Shown: in pieces, positions 45,249 to 54,651 of the stretch
Layout: every line of letters begins with the position of its first letter
Position numbering within the stretch: position 1 is the stretch's first letter
NCBI RefSeq assembly: GCF_000170755.1
Contig: NZ_ABCK01000006.1
Coordinates: 62,001 to 126,000 of the forward strand
Direction of reading: 5' to 3'
DNA: 64,000 nt
DNA from: Lentisphaera araneosa HTCC2155
GTDB lineage: Bacteria; Verrucomicrobiota; Lentisphaeria; Lentisphaerales; Lentisphaeraceae
The notes under the pieces: model-generated
The model's input: only the letters and a program-made list of their open reading frames with translations
What the model was told of the DNA's origin: nothing
Database searches by the model: none
Made by a program: the position numbers and the translations under genes

Positions 45249-46843
45249 TTATTCAGCCGCAGATGTTTTTCGGTAATCACCTTTGGGGTTGCCGTCAAAG
45301 TTCGTGCAGATACGAGCTGGATCTATTTTTTGGAGCTTAAAGTCCTGCAGGCGTTTTAAGTCCTTATCCCGTTTCTTGGTTAGCGCAGAAATTTTAGTCT
45401 GATCATCGCCACTTTGCTGAATTAACTTTTCATGTTTGGCCTTTATATCTTCCATTTGTGAAGCGATATTCTTGTATTGGGCATCAAAGACATCGTCAAT
45501 TTTTTCACCCCCGACTTTCTCTAAATAAGCATCTAGTTCTTTACTAAGTCTTGCCGCGACTTCTGGCATTAGCTTAGCCAGATTGTTTTTCTCGCTTAAA
45601 TCTTTGTCCAGATCAAAGAGTATTTCCTCACCGGTGTTGAGTTGGCGGATTAATTTATATTTACCGCTCCTGATAGCTGTTACAGGTGGCATACGCGCGT
45701 AGGGCATATGGAAAATAAAAGCTTCTTCAGGGCGAATAATCTGGCCCTCATTTCCTTGCTCAAAGATACTGCGTAAACTTCCTCCATCGAGGTTCTCGGG
45801 CAAGGGTTCGGTAGCCCCAACTAGATCATGAAATGTGGGTAAGAAGTCCCAATGATTCAGCATGACGTCACACTGTGAGTTTTCTGGGATATTCGGTCCG
45901 GCAACAATCATAGGAACGCGTAATCCGCCTTCAAAGAGATTGCCTTTTTTTCCTCTTAAGAGATGAGGCGTAAGAGATACCCAACCGCCATTATCAGAAG
46001 TAAAGATGATATAGGTCTTGTCCCTTACTCCCGCTTTATCCAGAGCGTCGAGAACGCGGCCAACGCTGATGTCCATCGACTCAATCATCGCCGCCATCTC
46101 TTGCTGTTTCTTATTTGTGCGTGCATCACCTTTTGGTAGGCCAGCAGCTTTCTCTTGGTATTTTTTTAGACCAGCAGCAGTACTGGTGATGGGCCCATGT
46201 ACTGTGTAGTGTGAAAGCATAAGGAAAAAGGGCTGTTTACCTGCGTACTTTTCAATGAATTTCTCCGATTTCTCGGTCAGCGAAAAAACCTGCTTTAGGT
46301 CTTCCGGTCCCACGGTGTCACCATTGTTGTAAAAGAAATTTCCCTGGTTGTCGTTGGTGCCGTGCTGATCGTCTACCACATCATAGCCAAAGCTTGAAAC
46401 GGGCTCGTGTATACCTTTACCAAACAGTGCGGTAATATAGTTTTTGTTAGTTCCTTTGAGTACGTCTGCCAAGCTAGTTTCATTAGCCCATGATTTTCTT
46501 TTACTAATGTTTAAGGGGTTACCATTATAGGTGTAGCCAAGTCGTACCGGAGATTTCCCGATCTGTATACTTTTTCGCGCCGGAGTACAGACGGATGCAG
46601 GCGCATAGGCATTTGAAAAACGCATACCCCTTGCCGCAAGCTTTTCGATATTTGGTGTTTCGAAAAACTTTGCAATTCATTGCTTATGCTTCGGTCCATC
46701 AAGACGCTGGTATTATCCCAGCCAAGATCGTCGATGTAGATAAGAACAAAATTTGGAGCTTCTTTTGCAAAAGCGTTTGGGTGACCAAAAGCATACAGTA
46801 AGGCGACCGCCGTTAAGAAGCCTAGGTTTTTTATGATTCTCAT
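45249..46843 (-). pseudogene. Arylsulfatase, frameshifted duplicate of 23651-25246
   Basis: Almost the same protein as the sulfatase at 23651, with signature C-T-P-A-R intact, but one T is missing between 46662 and 46663 compared with the intact copy. This shifts the frame after about residue 60, so the signal part (46843-) and the catalytic part (46625-45249) are no longer joined. The signal peptide (MRIIKNLGFLTAVALLYAFG) and 5' flank differ from the intact copy and instead resemble the flank of the 35571 gene. The catalytic part keeps an in-frame ATG at 46625, but without export signal it would not reach the periplasm. Confidence 0.85.
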
Positions 46844-46920
46844 GATTCCTCTCTATGGTTTTTGTCTAGAGCAGAAGCATTACTGCTTCCCAGCTTAAAG
46901 TATGGATTAAATTTGTATTC

Positions 46921-46967
46921 AAAAAGGCCCCCTTTTAACTCCTCACCACAAAGAGAAAAGAGGGGGC
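46921..46967 (-). terminator. Rho-independent terminator of the heme-dehydrogenase gene
   Basis: On the minus strand, GCCCCCTCTTTT and AAAAGGGGGC form a stem about 11 bp after the stop codon at 46978, followed by CTTTTT. The stem and T-run fit a classical terminator. Confidence 0.6.
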
Positions 46968-46977
46968 ACAAGGAGAT

Positions 46978-49569
46978 TTATTTCTTTTTTTTCTTAGTTT
47001 TCACTTTTTTAATTTTTGATAGGGTCAATTCTTCTATAGTGTAGGGCTTCTCTCTTTTTTTGGACCAGCCGCGAATTTTTGCGGTTTCCGCAATCGTAAC
47101 GGGCTCTGCCGTATTACCAAAAGAGCGACGTACATAAGTTGAAATGGCGGCGATCCACTGATCATCATTATTGCCCATGGCGGCCATGGGGCCTGGATAA
47201 TTTTTACCATCAATCGGGCCAGTTAAGCCCTTGAGTAAGATTTCTACAAAAGGTCGAGCACTCTTATCATTCACTCTTGTGGAACCCGCTAAAGGTGGTG
47301 CCATGGTCATTTTCCCACCGGGGATGGCGATGCCCTTGGCGTCGCCACCATGACAACCAATACAAAGGCTAGTATAAATGCTTTGTCCTTGGGCAAAAAG
47401 CTCCATTTCTGTCTTGTTGAGAGGTCTTAAAGACACGCTATTGGCGAACTTTGCTTCACCCGGCCAGGTAAGGCAACCATGGAGGGGGGATAATTCTACA
47501 GCGTCGTAGTTTGCCGCTTTGATTTCTGCTAAGGCCTTTGGCTGCTTTTTTAATTTGATTAAAGGCAAGGGAATAGGGCGCATTTTCTGCCCAATATAGC
47601 TATTGCCAACTGTCAGCCCCTTGAGCAAAGACTTGCCAAAGGTCCTGTCCGCCACGGCGATTAATTCTAGGTATTCTTCGACCTGCTTAGCTTGAGCGTT
47701 AGAGACAATATATAAACTGAGGTATTGGGGTAGGAAATGTTCCTGCTTAGTGAATTTTTCATCATTGCTGATCGCTTTTAAAAGGCTCATTGCCTCAGTG
47801 GAATTTAAAGTAATGAGTACCGACTTCGCCACTACTTCACTGCCGTGGTTTTTACCCAAAGCCGCTAAGACCCGCTGATTCATTCCCTTTCTTGAGGCAT
47901 TTCCTTGTTGGTAAAGGCTCAGGCTCATTAGTTTTTGTGCGGTGATCGCAATAGAATCCGTGGCCGAGGCTTTGGTGAGCTCTTCGATAAAAGCCGAGTC
48001 AGAATCATCGATCAAAGCGTCACTGGCTCTCAGAGCAGAAAGTACGACTTCCTCACTGGGATCCTGAACCATTTTCAAAGCTAAATCCTTGCTCCAAGCA
48101 CCCAGCCCCTCTAAGGCCCAAAGAGAATGAACTCTTGACCATTCATTATCGCTCGTTTCAAGATTTTTCTTTAAGAGCTCAACTGAATCTTCTTTATTTC
48201 TGAGGATTAAAAGCTTTTGAGCTTCATCACGCCACCAGCCATTGGGATGCCCTAAGGCTGCAATGAGATCCTCTGTGGAGGCCGTCGAAAACTTGGGTAA
48301 TGGCCCTGGTTTAATGTCATTGTTGGTGAGGCGGTAAATTCTTCCTTTGCCGACAAACTTTTCAAAACCTCGACGTTCGATCTCTTTTCTTAAATAGGAA
48401 CCTTCGCGCGTCCAATTACCCTGTTGAATGATGCCGCGATACATATCGGCGAACCAAAGAGTACCATCGGGAGCAGTGTAGGCATTTACCGGACGGAATA
48501 AAGGATCTCTGGAAGCAATAAATTCGGCGCCCTCAAAAAGATTACTTATGTAGTTGTAGCCATCCTTATATTCGACTTTTGAGCCTCTGATCAAGCGACC
48601 AACGGGCTCGCAGGCCCAGTAAGTATTCTCCAGTTCTTTGCCGAGGCGATCGCCTCTAAAAAAAGTTTGGCCACAGACTGCGGTGAAGTAGCGCAAGGTC
48701 CCTTCTTTGTCTCTATTGATGCCACGTCCGCCTTGGGTATCCAGAGTTCCAGTCATAGGGAAAACAGCTTGATAGTTCTCATCTTGACGGACAGAGCTAT
48801 AGATATGCGGATGCTTGCTGGCAAATTTACTTTCTTGTAAATAATGAGTTTTGACGATGTCGGAAATAACGGGAACGGTATTGGTTGTATTGAAGCGTTC
48901 GCCGCGGTTATTTGTCGTGTGTCCCCACTGACCTCGAAAAGGAACTCTACCTTCGATGAGTTTACCATCTTTATAGCGGTAGCGGATGGATGATTTACCA
49001 TTGTAAATCCAATTGTCTAAAGTCCACTGCAAGCCATTAATTATATGCTCAACATTCTGCTCTTTTTTACCAAAGTTTTCTGAGATAAGATCCTTTTTGT
49101 CAGCGATGCCATCCCCATCTGTATCTTCACAAAGCCACAAGTTGGGCGGTTCACCAATAATGACTTTTTTGTCTAATACGAGTATGGCTCTAGGTAGAGT
49201 TAGCTGGTCGAGATAAACTGTTCTCTTGTCCATTTTGCCATCGCCGTTGGTGTCGACTAATTTAGTGACTCTAGACTTAGGTGTTTTTTCATCGCGGGCA
49301 TTCGCGTCGAGCATGTAGGTCAGCATTTCTGCAACATAGAGTTCACCATCGGGGCCCCAGGCCATACAGACGGGTTCTTCCACCATGGGTTCAGCCGCCA
49401 CTAAGTCTAATTTGAACTTGCTGGGGACTTCGATCTTGGCCATAGATTCCTTGGCATCGAGATGAACTGGGGTCGGATCTTTAATGACATTTTCAGTATT
49501 TACGGTGCCGAATTCTGCAGCAGATACCGAGCTCAAAAGACTCGTGATTAATAAATGGGCTAATTTCAT
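46978..49569 (-). CDS. PVC-type heme-binding dehydrogenase-like protein
   Basis: 863 aa with a Sec signal (MKLAHLLITSLLSSVSAAE). Residues about 45-420 form a beta-propeller of the membrane-bound dehydrogenase/NHL type (FKLDLVAAEPMVEEPVCMAW, GPDGELYVAEML, DTNGDGKMDKRTVYLD). HEAT-like helices follow (about 430-680), and a cytochrome c domain with CIGCHGGDAKG near residue 735 and a Met-containing end. The tail is Lys-rich. These proteins are abundant in PVC bacteria and are thought to oxidise sugars or alcohols, passing electrons to heme; direct evidence is limited. Only 14 bp separate it from the ThuA gene upstream, and the same two domains are fused in the 57245-61105 protein. Confidence 0.85.
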   Translation of the reverse strand: MKLAHLLITSLLSSVSAAEFGTVNTENVIKDPTPVHLDAKESMAKIEVPSKFKLDLVAAEPMVEEPVCMAWGPDGELYVAEMLTYMLDANARDEKTPKSRVTKLVDTNGDGKMDKRTVYLDQLTLPRAILVLDKKVIIGEPPNLWLCEDTDGDGIADKKDLISENFGKKEQNVEHIINGLQWTLDNWIYNGKSSIRYRYKDGKLIEGRVPFRGQWGHTTNNRGERFNTTNTVPVISDIVKTHYLQESKFASKHPHIYSSVRQDENYQAVFPMTGTLDTQGGRGINRDKEGTLRYFTAVCGQTFFRGDRLGKELENTYWACEPVGRLIRGSKVEYKDGYNYISNLFEGAEFIASRDPLFRPVNAYTAPDGTLWFADMYRGIIQQGNWTREGSYLRKEIERRGFEKFVGKGRIYRLTNNDIKPGPLPKFSTASTEDLIAALGHPNGWWRDEAQKLLILRNKEDSVELLKKNLETSDNEWSRVHSLWALEGLGAWSKDLALKMVQDPSEEVVLSALRASDALIDDSDSAFIEELTKASATDSIAITAQKLMSLSLYQQGNASRKGMNQRVLAALGKNHGSEVVAKSVLITLNSTEAMSLLKAISNDEKFTKQEHFLPQYLSLYIVSNAQAKQVEEYLELIAVADRTFGKSLLKGLTVGNSYIGQKMRPIPLPLIKLKKQPKALAEIKAANYDAVELSPLHGCLTWPGEAKFANSVSLRPLNKTEMELFAQGQSIYTSLCIGCHGGDAKGIAIPGGKMTMAPPLAGSTRVNDKSARPFVEILLKGLTGPIDGKNYPGPMAAMGNNDDQWIAAISTYVRRSFGNTAEPVTIAETAKIRGWSKKREKPYTIEELTLSKIKKVKTKKKKK

Positions 49570-49583
49570 GTATGATCCTCTAC

Positions 49584-50579
49584 TTATTGGACTGAGTCTG
49601 CTGTGTCATCAGCTTCTCTGTCACCTAGTGCATACTGTAAGCCACGTATGTAATGATCGACAATTTTTGGATTCCAATAAGCCGATTCATTGTGTCCAAA
49701 AGTGGCATAGAAAACTCGGCCTTGATCCAATTTTTTGCACCATGAGGTAGGGTACTCACGACTTAGGTCGAGATCAACTCTTGCTCTCTTGCCATCGGGG
49801 CCTCGATCACCAGGGACTGTTTTGAGCTTGCCATTGGAATTATGAGTGTTGACTTTTTCTTTGAGGTGAATTCTGGTGAGAGTTTTGAAGTTCCCTTTTT
49901 TATAAGGTCCTTTATGGAGATAGAGCTCATCCTTTATAGCGAAATTTTCGCCGTGAAAACACTTATTCAATGGATTGCTGTGATCGCAAACTTCGATCTT
50001 CCAGGTCCCGGTTTTTCCCCATGGGTGACAGTCAAAATGACCACCCCACATTTCTGAATACTCAGGCCATTTTTCTTTGCCGCCATCAGTGGCAGCATGA
50101 CAACCAAAAAGCCCGCCGCCATTTTTAACAAAGTTGATGAAAGCCTGGCGATTTTCGTCTTTTCTAAAAGCATGCTCAAGGCCCGTGGCGTTTAATACGC
50201 AAATGGCATCGAATCCACTGAGGTATTCTTCGGTCCATTCTTCGGGATTGTTATTGATGGTAACTTTGAAGAGCTTGAGTTTCTCCTCGATGAGCTTGAG
50301 CATTTCTTCCCCGATTAGGCGAGAGTTATGCTTAAAGCCATGACTTTGACTATAAACAATGATTTTTCGTTCTTTTTTAGGCGTCTTAATGTCTGCCGCA
50401 AGGATAGCTTGTTCGACTTTTTTTAATTCCTCCGCAGTGGGAGGGACGAGGACTTTTGGTGGCTTCGGTGCTTTTTTAACTTTCTTCTTTTTAATCGTCT
50501 CCTGAGCATTTGCGAAAAGCGCAAAGCTAAAAAATGCTAGTGCTAAAAGTTGAGTTCTCTTTTTCATGTTTATCGTCAT
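49584..50579 (-). CDS. ThuA-domain protein with sulfatase-type leader
   Basis: 331 aa. After the signal (about 1-26) and a Lys/Pro-rich linker, residues about 68-320 form a ThuA-like class-I glutamine-amidotransferase fold: KIIVYSQSHGFKHNSRLIGE, FDAICVLNATGLEH, FVKNGGGLFGCHAATDGG, MWGGHFDCHPWG, GRVFYATFGHNESAYW. ThuA proteins take part in trehalose/disaccharide oxidation, converting sugars to 3-keto forms in alphaproteobacteria. The leader (about 60 residues) is nearly identical to that of the sulfatase at 37326-39062. It lies 14 bp before the heme-dehydrogenase gene, forming a two-gene unit. Confidence 0.85.
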   Translation of the reverse strand: MTINMKKRTQLLALAFFSFALFANAQETIKKKKVKKAPKPPKVLVPPTAEELKKVEQAILAADIKTPKKERKIIVYSQSHGFKHNSRLIGEEMLKLIEEKLKLFKVTINNNPEEWTEEYLSGFDAICVLNATGLEHAFRKDENRQAFINFVKNGGGLFGCHAATDGGKEKWPEYSEMWGGHFDCHPWGKTGTWKIEVCDHSNPLNKCFHGENFAIKDELYLHKGPYKKGNFKTLTRIHLKEKVNTHNSNGKLKTVPGDRGPDGKRARVDLDLSREYPTSWCKKLDQGRVFYATFGHNESAYWNPKIVDHYIRGLQYALGDREADDTADSVQ

Positions 50580-50700
50580 CCTATAATATTCTTTGTTTCA
50601 ATTCATGTTATATGAATCGGCAAAATTGCTCACTTCTAACAAGTAATGCGAAAAAATATTGAATAAATATTCTAGTCAGAGCTGATGCTAAGCTTGTGCG

Positions 50701-51606
50701 TCATTCAGTAGCAGAAATCATTTTTTCGCCAGTTTGAGGCATTTTTAATGTTGGTTCACCTTCGATTAGACCTAGCTTAGCTAAGAATTTATCTGATTCA
50801 ATAAGCAGGATATCTGACCATGGTTGATAAATCCAAAAGGCATGGCCCTCGTTTTTAGCGATCTTAAGTTCGACATTTTTTACACCCATTTGAGTGAGCT
50901 TTTTATGAGTTTGATTCCAGCCCTTTAACCAAGGGTCTTGATCGCCAAAGAGGATGAGTGAGGGTGGAAAATCCTTCTTTAAATGTTCTATAACATGTAC
51001 TTCTGGATCTTCCTTGTCGAGCTCAGTGAAAGCGGGATTATAGCCGATGTAGGCCACGATAGAAGTGTCGATATTTTTCGAGTCTGTGGGATCATTTAGA
51101 CCTTTTGTATTCAAGGCCGCCAAGAGGCTGATGTGACCGCCCGCCGAATCTCCACCTGCAATAATTCTGTTGGGATCAATTCCGAGTTTATCGGCATTCT
51201 TTTTCACCCAGCGAATCACGCTCTTGGCATCTGTTACGCCCATACGTTTATCGGAGGCGACCTTGCGTTTGACGGGAACGCGATAAGAAGCTGTGATGGC
51301 CACTAAACCACGCTTGGCAAAGTAATCACACAAGTAGCGGTGGGCACCCCTCGTCCCACCTACCCAACCACCGCCGTGGAAAAAGATGATAGCAGGGACT
51401 TTCTTTTTTGAAGCTTGGTGATTTTTCGGGTAAAAAACCTCTAATTGATTACGCACTTCGCCACGTGGTGTTACATAGCCCGGAGTTTCTTTGTAGGTAT
51501 GCGTCTCGCCTTTATCAGGCCACTTGTAAAACTCTCTTTTTTTCTCTTCTGCAGGACTAAGGCAAGCCAGTAAAATAAAAGCGAGGATGGGGATAAGTTT
51601 TTTGAT
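50701..51606 (-). CDS. Secreted or lipid-anchored esterase, probably starting at ATC
   Basis: 301 aa if read from the ATC at 51606. This start is preceded by AGGAG with 6-bp spacing and an in-frame TAG just upstream, and the next 20 residues (KKLIPILAFILLACLSPAEE) form a convincing signal with lipobox-like LLAC. The first standard start in frame is a GTG 50 codons later (51456), without signal or ribosome site. Motifs: HGGGW at 77-81, GGDSAGG about 146-152, EGHAFWIY with the candidate His. Family: BD-FAE/acetyl-esterase-like alpha/beta-hydrolases. Either a noncanonical start or a lost ATG. It is the intact relative of the chimera at 39183. Confidence 0.75.
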   Translation of the reverse strand: MKKLIPILAFILLACLSPAEEKKREFYKWPDKGETHTYKETPGYVTPRGEVRNQLEVFYPKNHQASKKKVPAIIFFHGGGWVGGTRGAHRYLCDYFAKRGLVAITASYRVPVKRKVASDKRMGVTDAKSVIRWVKKNADKLGIDPNRIIAGGDSAGGHISLLAALNTKGLNDPTDSKNIDTSIVAYIGYNPAFTELDKEDPEVHVIEHLKKDFPPSLILFGDQDPWLKGWNQTHKKLTQMGVKNVELKIAKNEGHAFWIYQPWSDILLIESDKFLAKLGLIEGEPTLKMPQTGEKMISATE

Positions 51607-51663
51607 TTTGAACTCCTAAGTTTTAATAAGTAATAATGAGTAATAAGATTTGCCCTTTGCTAT

Positions 51664-53562
51664 TTATAAAGTTGGAAACTCCGTAATACGGAGGTTCGTG
51701 CAGCCGTAGGGAATAAGGGTGAGTTCTTGCGGGATCGTGTTGGTGAGGCGCTCCTTTTCTACAGGGCTAATGGGAGTGTTGCCTGCCCAACCATGCTGCA
51801 GGTTCCATTTGATGGGTTTTCCCATAAGCGAGGCACTTACGGGAGCACCTTCAGGAGAAAAGGGGCAATCACCGATTGCATGTTCCGCAAAATCAATGGA
51901 TTCATGCAGCCTTTCTTCATCGATATCTAAGGCGTATTGCCAAGGGCTCAAAGGCAGCACTTCGTAATCGCTGTGGGGAGCGTCGCGGTAGGGGAGGTCT
52001 TCGTTATATTTTTTCCATTCTTCCTCAATTTTCAGTGAGTAAACCAAGGGGCCACGCTCAATCGCTAGGGCATTTCGGTAGCGTCGAGAACTACGAGCTT
52101 GCATGGGCATGGTGAGTCGAACTTCTGTCTCTCCAGACCATTCGCGAAGCAGTGGGTAGTAAGTGCCTGCCTCGGGAAGGATGCTTTCATCATCTACTTG
52201 AATGGTGGCGCGTGTGGCCCATTGCGGAATGCGCAATTTGAGTGGGAAAGTCACGGCTTGATCACTAGTGATTTTAAAACGTACGCTATCGCGGAAGGGG
52301 TATTCGGTGATGACTTCGATTTTGACAAGTACTTGGTCGATTTCAAGACTAGTGCTACAGGGGGCATAAGCCACTGCGGCGACGCCATCATCAGCTGTTT
52401 TCATGAGTAGTGAAGCTGCAAACTTGGGCCAGCCCTGATGCATATTTGAGGTGCAGCAACCGAAATGAGGCTCGAGGCCAAAGGTGTTCGAGGCATCGCC
52501 ATTCGTTGTCCACATGTGTTCTTTATTATCGGTAGCCTGTACTTGATTGACTTGCTGATCGTATTGGTGGGTCCACATATCGGGCCCAAAGGTGGCGGGC
52601 AGGGCGTTGAAGGCAATTTTTTCGAGACGATCCCCTATGGCAGGTGAAGCGAGAACGGTCTGGACTTGTTCCAAGGAAAACATGTACTCCACCACGGCGC
52701 AAAGCTCGGTGCCCTGAACAGGATTTTTACCGCTGAGGCATTCATCACCCGTGAAAACACCTGTGACCATACCGTGAAAACGATCGAGTACGGCAATCAT
52801 TTCCGGAGCAAATTTCCGATCGGAGGCATCGCTAGAAACTCGCCACCAAAGTGCATTAGCTTTCACCGCCATGGCGTTGTTGACCACATGCTTTTCGAAG
52901 TTCCAATCACCGCGTCGGGCATTCGGTGTGCGGACTTCATCACTTTGATAAAATTCTTTCCAATCAAAGCCTTGTTTAAAGAACTTTCGTGCGAGTTCAA
53001 TGAGCCAGCCTTCTTGAGTGATTTCGTAGACATAATAAATAGAAATGAGACTCTCGAACCAACGAAATCTACTCCAGTTAAAAAGTGGCGTTTCATCCAT
53101 GTGACGATCCATCATCTGCAAGCAAGATTTGAGTGCCCCTAGCACTTTTTCTTCTTGGCTCACTTGGTGATATTGAGCAAGGACTTTGAGCGCTAAAATC
53201 AAGCCCCAGGGATCGTATTCATCAGTTGCTTCAATATTTTCCACATTGGCTTCTCGTGGGCCCAACCAACCATCGGCATGTTGATGTTCAATAATATAAT
53301 CCATATAGCCTTTGATACGGCTGATGAGGGCTTCATCTTCAATTAGGTAGGCGAGGGGGATTGCTCCATCGAGCCAATACGGGGCGCGTTCCCAGCCTTC
53401 GGCCTCGCCACCAAACCAGGAGCTATCCTTAATATCGGGCCAAAATTGATCGAGGGCACCGCTTAAGCCATCGGCTTGAATTTGGAGTTGATTTTTGAGC
53501 CAGCCCTGAGGCTTGATTTGTCCCAATGCGAAGGGCGTGAAAGTGAGTTTTTGTAAAGTCAT
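51664..53562 (-). CDS. GH127-like glycosidase (DUF1680, beta-L-arabinofuranosidase family)
   Basis: 632 aa from the ATG at 53562 preceded by AAAGGAA; 33 further codons upstream lack support. No export signal, unlike its neighbours, so it should act in the cytoplasm, as known for HypBA1. Features: an (alpha/alpha)6 barrel in the first 380 residues with WERAPYWLDGAIPLAYL and EHQHADGWLGP, the family Cys cluster FGCCTSNMHQGWPKF (GH127 uses a zinc-bound Cys nucleophile and Glu near this site), and a C-terminal beta-sandwich with AIERGPLVYSL. It may cleave oligosaccharides after uptake. It is followed by the esterase gene 57 bp downstream on the same strand. Confidence 0.85.
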   Translation of the reverse strand: MTLQKLTFTPFALGQIKPQGWLKNQLQIQADGLSGALDQFWPDIKDSSWFGGEAEGWERAPYWLDGAIPLAYLIEDEALISRIKGYMDYIIEHQHADGWLGPREANVENIEATDEYDPWGLILALKVLAQYHQVSQEEKVLGALKSCLQMMDRHMDETPLFNWSRFRWFESLISIYYVYEITQEGWLIELARKFFKQGFDWKEFYQSDEVRTPNARRGDWNFEKHVVNNAMAVKANALWWRVSSDASDRKFAPEMIAVLDRFHGMVTGVFTGDECLSGKNPVQGTELCAVVEYMFSLEQVQTVLASPAIGDRLEKIAFNALPATFGPDMWTHQYDQQVNQVQATDNKEHMWTTNGDASNTFGLEPHFGCCTSNMHQGWPKFAASLLMKTADDGVAAVAYAPCSTSLEIDQVLVKIEVITEYPFRDSVRFKITSDQAVTFPLKLRIPQWATRATIQVDDESILPEAGTYYPLLREWSGETEVRLTMPMQARSSRRYRNALAIERGPLVYSLKIEEEWKKYNEDLPYRDAPHSDYEVLPLSPWQYALDIDEERLHESIDFAEHAIGDCPFSPEGAPVSASLMGKPIKWNLQHGWAGNTPISPVEKERLTNTIPQELTLIPYGCTNLRITEFPTL

Positions 53563-53689
53563 AGAGTTCCTTTTGTGGGTGGATCTAAATAAAATAATAT
53601 GCGACGAGCCAGCCTCTTCGTAAATGGCCTGATACGACAAAAAATAGACCGTATGCGACATGGTGAAGGTTATTGACTAAAGAATGTCG

Positions 53690-53880
53690 AAGGTATGAAA
53701 TAAATTAGCCCAATGGCGCAACCTTGGGGAAGAGAGGTGATTAGTGTTTTGAATGCCGTAGGTATGGCATAGGCCCTATGCCGTTCCTTCAGAACTCCTG
53801 AATCTTTGATCATATGTTATGCGCTAGTTCTCACGAACTAGGCTAAGTTATGGCGTGCTTTCAGCACTCAAAAAATTCAA
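53690..53880. repeat. Hairpin-repeat array 4 (diverged copy)
   Basis: Degenerate but recognisable copy: TAGCCCAATGGCG-type unit near 53706, GTTC-CTTCA-GAAC near 53784 where other copies have GTCC/GGAC, CTAGTTC-TCAC-GAACTAG near 53826 where others have CTAGCAC/GTGCTAG, then GTGC-TTTCA-GCAC near 53854. Both arms of the changed stems differ together, so pairing is kept. From 53880 to 54040 there is no repeat; the cupin gene promoter should lie there. Confidence 0.75.
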
Positions 53881-54040
53881 CTGAGCGCTAGATATTTCAT
53901 CCAGTGACTTAAAGATAGCCAGAAACTTCCTTAATTACCCTAGTTTTGATGGCTCTAAGAAGATTTTTCTAAGTTCTTGTTTGCACTGGTTTATTTCAAA
54001 AATGTGTTATTTTACGGGCATTAAATTTTAAAGGAATCAC

Positions 54041-54553
54041 ATGAACCTCGAGCAATACATTTCCTGGCTGAATCATGCAGTGAGTCAAGCTGATCGTCCC
54101 TATTGGGTTGATTTGGCTTATCAATCATTTCAAAAAGGCTGGTATAGAGAAATCTTAGGTCGTCACGACGACGAAATTTATTTGATGCGTTTCTGGATTA
54201 ATGAGCCGCAGCCCAATACCAAGGGCTCGCATTCATCACGCAATAGCCTTCTCCTGCATCATTTTCTCAAACCCGATGATGATAAACACTTGCACAATCA
54301 CCCCTGGGCAGGGCGTTCGACAATCCTAAGTGGAGGTTATGTGGAAGAAACAAAAGACGGGCTCAAGACAGTGAAACCGTTTGATTCCAATATGATTACC
54401 GCGGATACTTATCATTGTGTGAAATCTATTGAGCCCGATACTTGGTCATTAGTTCATACGGGTGATAAAGAGGGTGAGTGGGGTTTCCTCGTCGATGGTA
54501 AACACATTCATTACATGGACTATCTCAACGACGCAATTGCCGCGAGGTCCTGA
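54041..54553 (+). CDS. Cupin-like protein
   Basis: 170 aa, no signal peptide. The middle has a cupin-type metal-binding motif: LLLHHFLKPDDDKHLHNHPW (about 67-86; H-x-H-P), followed by ILSGGYVEE, DTYHCVKSIEPDTWSLVHTG and WGFLVDGK, matching the second cupin block. The first 60 residues are helical and not recognised. A soluble metal-binding cupin may be an isomerase, dioxygenase or sensor; the role is not known. It is preceded by AAAGGAATC and is convergent with the sulfatase at 54652, separated by a palindromic repeat cluster that probably ends both transcripts. Confidence 0.65.
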   Translation: MNLEQYISWLNHAVSQADRPYWVDLAYQSFQKGWYREILGRHDDEIYLMRFWINEPQPNTKGSHSSRNSLLLHHFLKPDDDKHLHNHPWAGRSTILSGGYVEETKDGLKTVKPFDSNMITADTYHCVKSIEPDTWSLVHTGDKEGEWGFLVDGKHIHYMDYLNDAIAARS

Positions 54554-54554
54554 G

Positions 54555-54650
54555 TTCAGCGCTTTGCGCTGAAAGACCGCTACGCTGAAAGACCGCTACG
54601 CTTGCAGATCGTTCGCTTCGCGCACTGCAGATCGGCCTTCGGCCTGCAGA
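54555..54650. repeat. REP-like palindrome cluster between convergent genes
   Basis: Tandem GAAAGACCGCTACGCT units followed by a block shared with 14831-14882, including CAGATCGGCC-TTCG-GGCCTG-like palindrome. It fills the 98 bp between two convergent stops and probably serves as a bidirectional terminator. Confidence 0.7.
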
Positions 54651-54651
54651 G

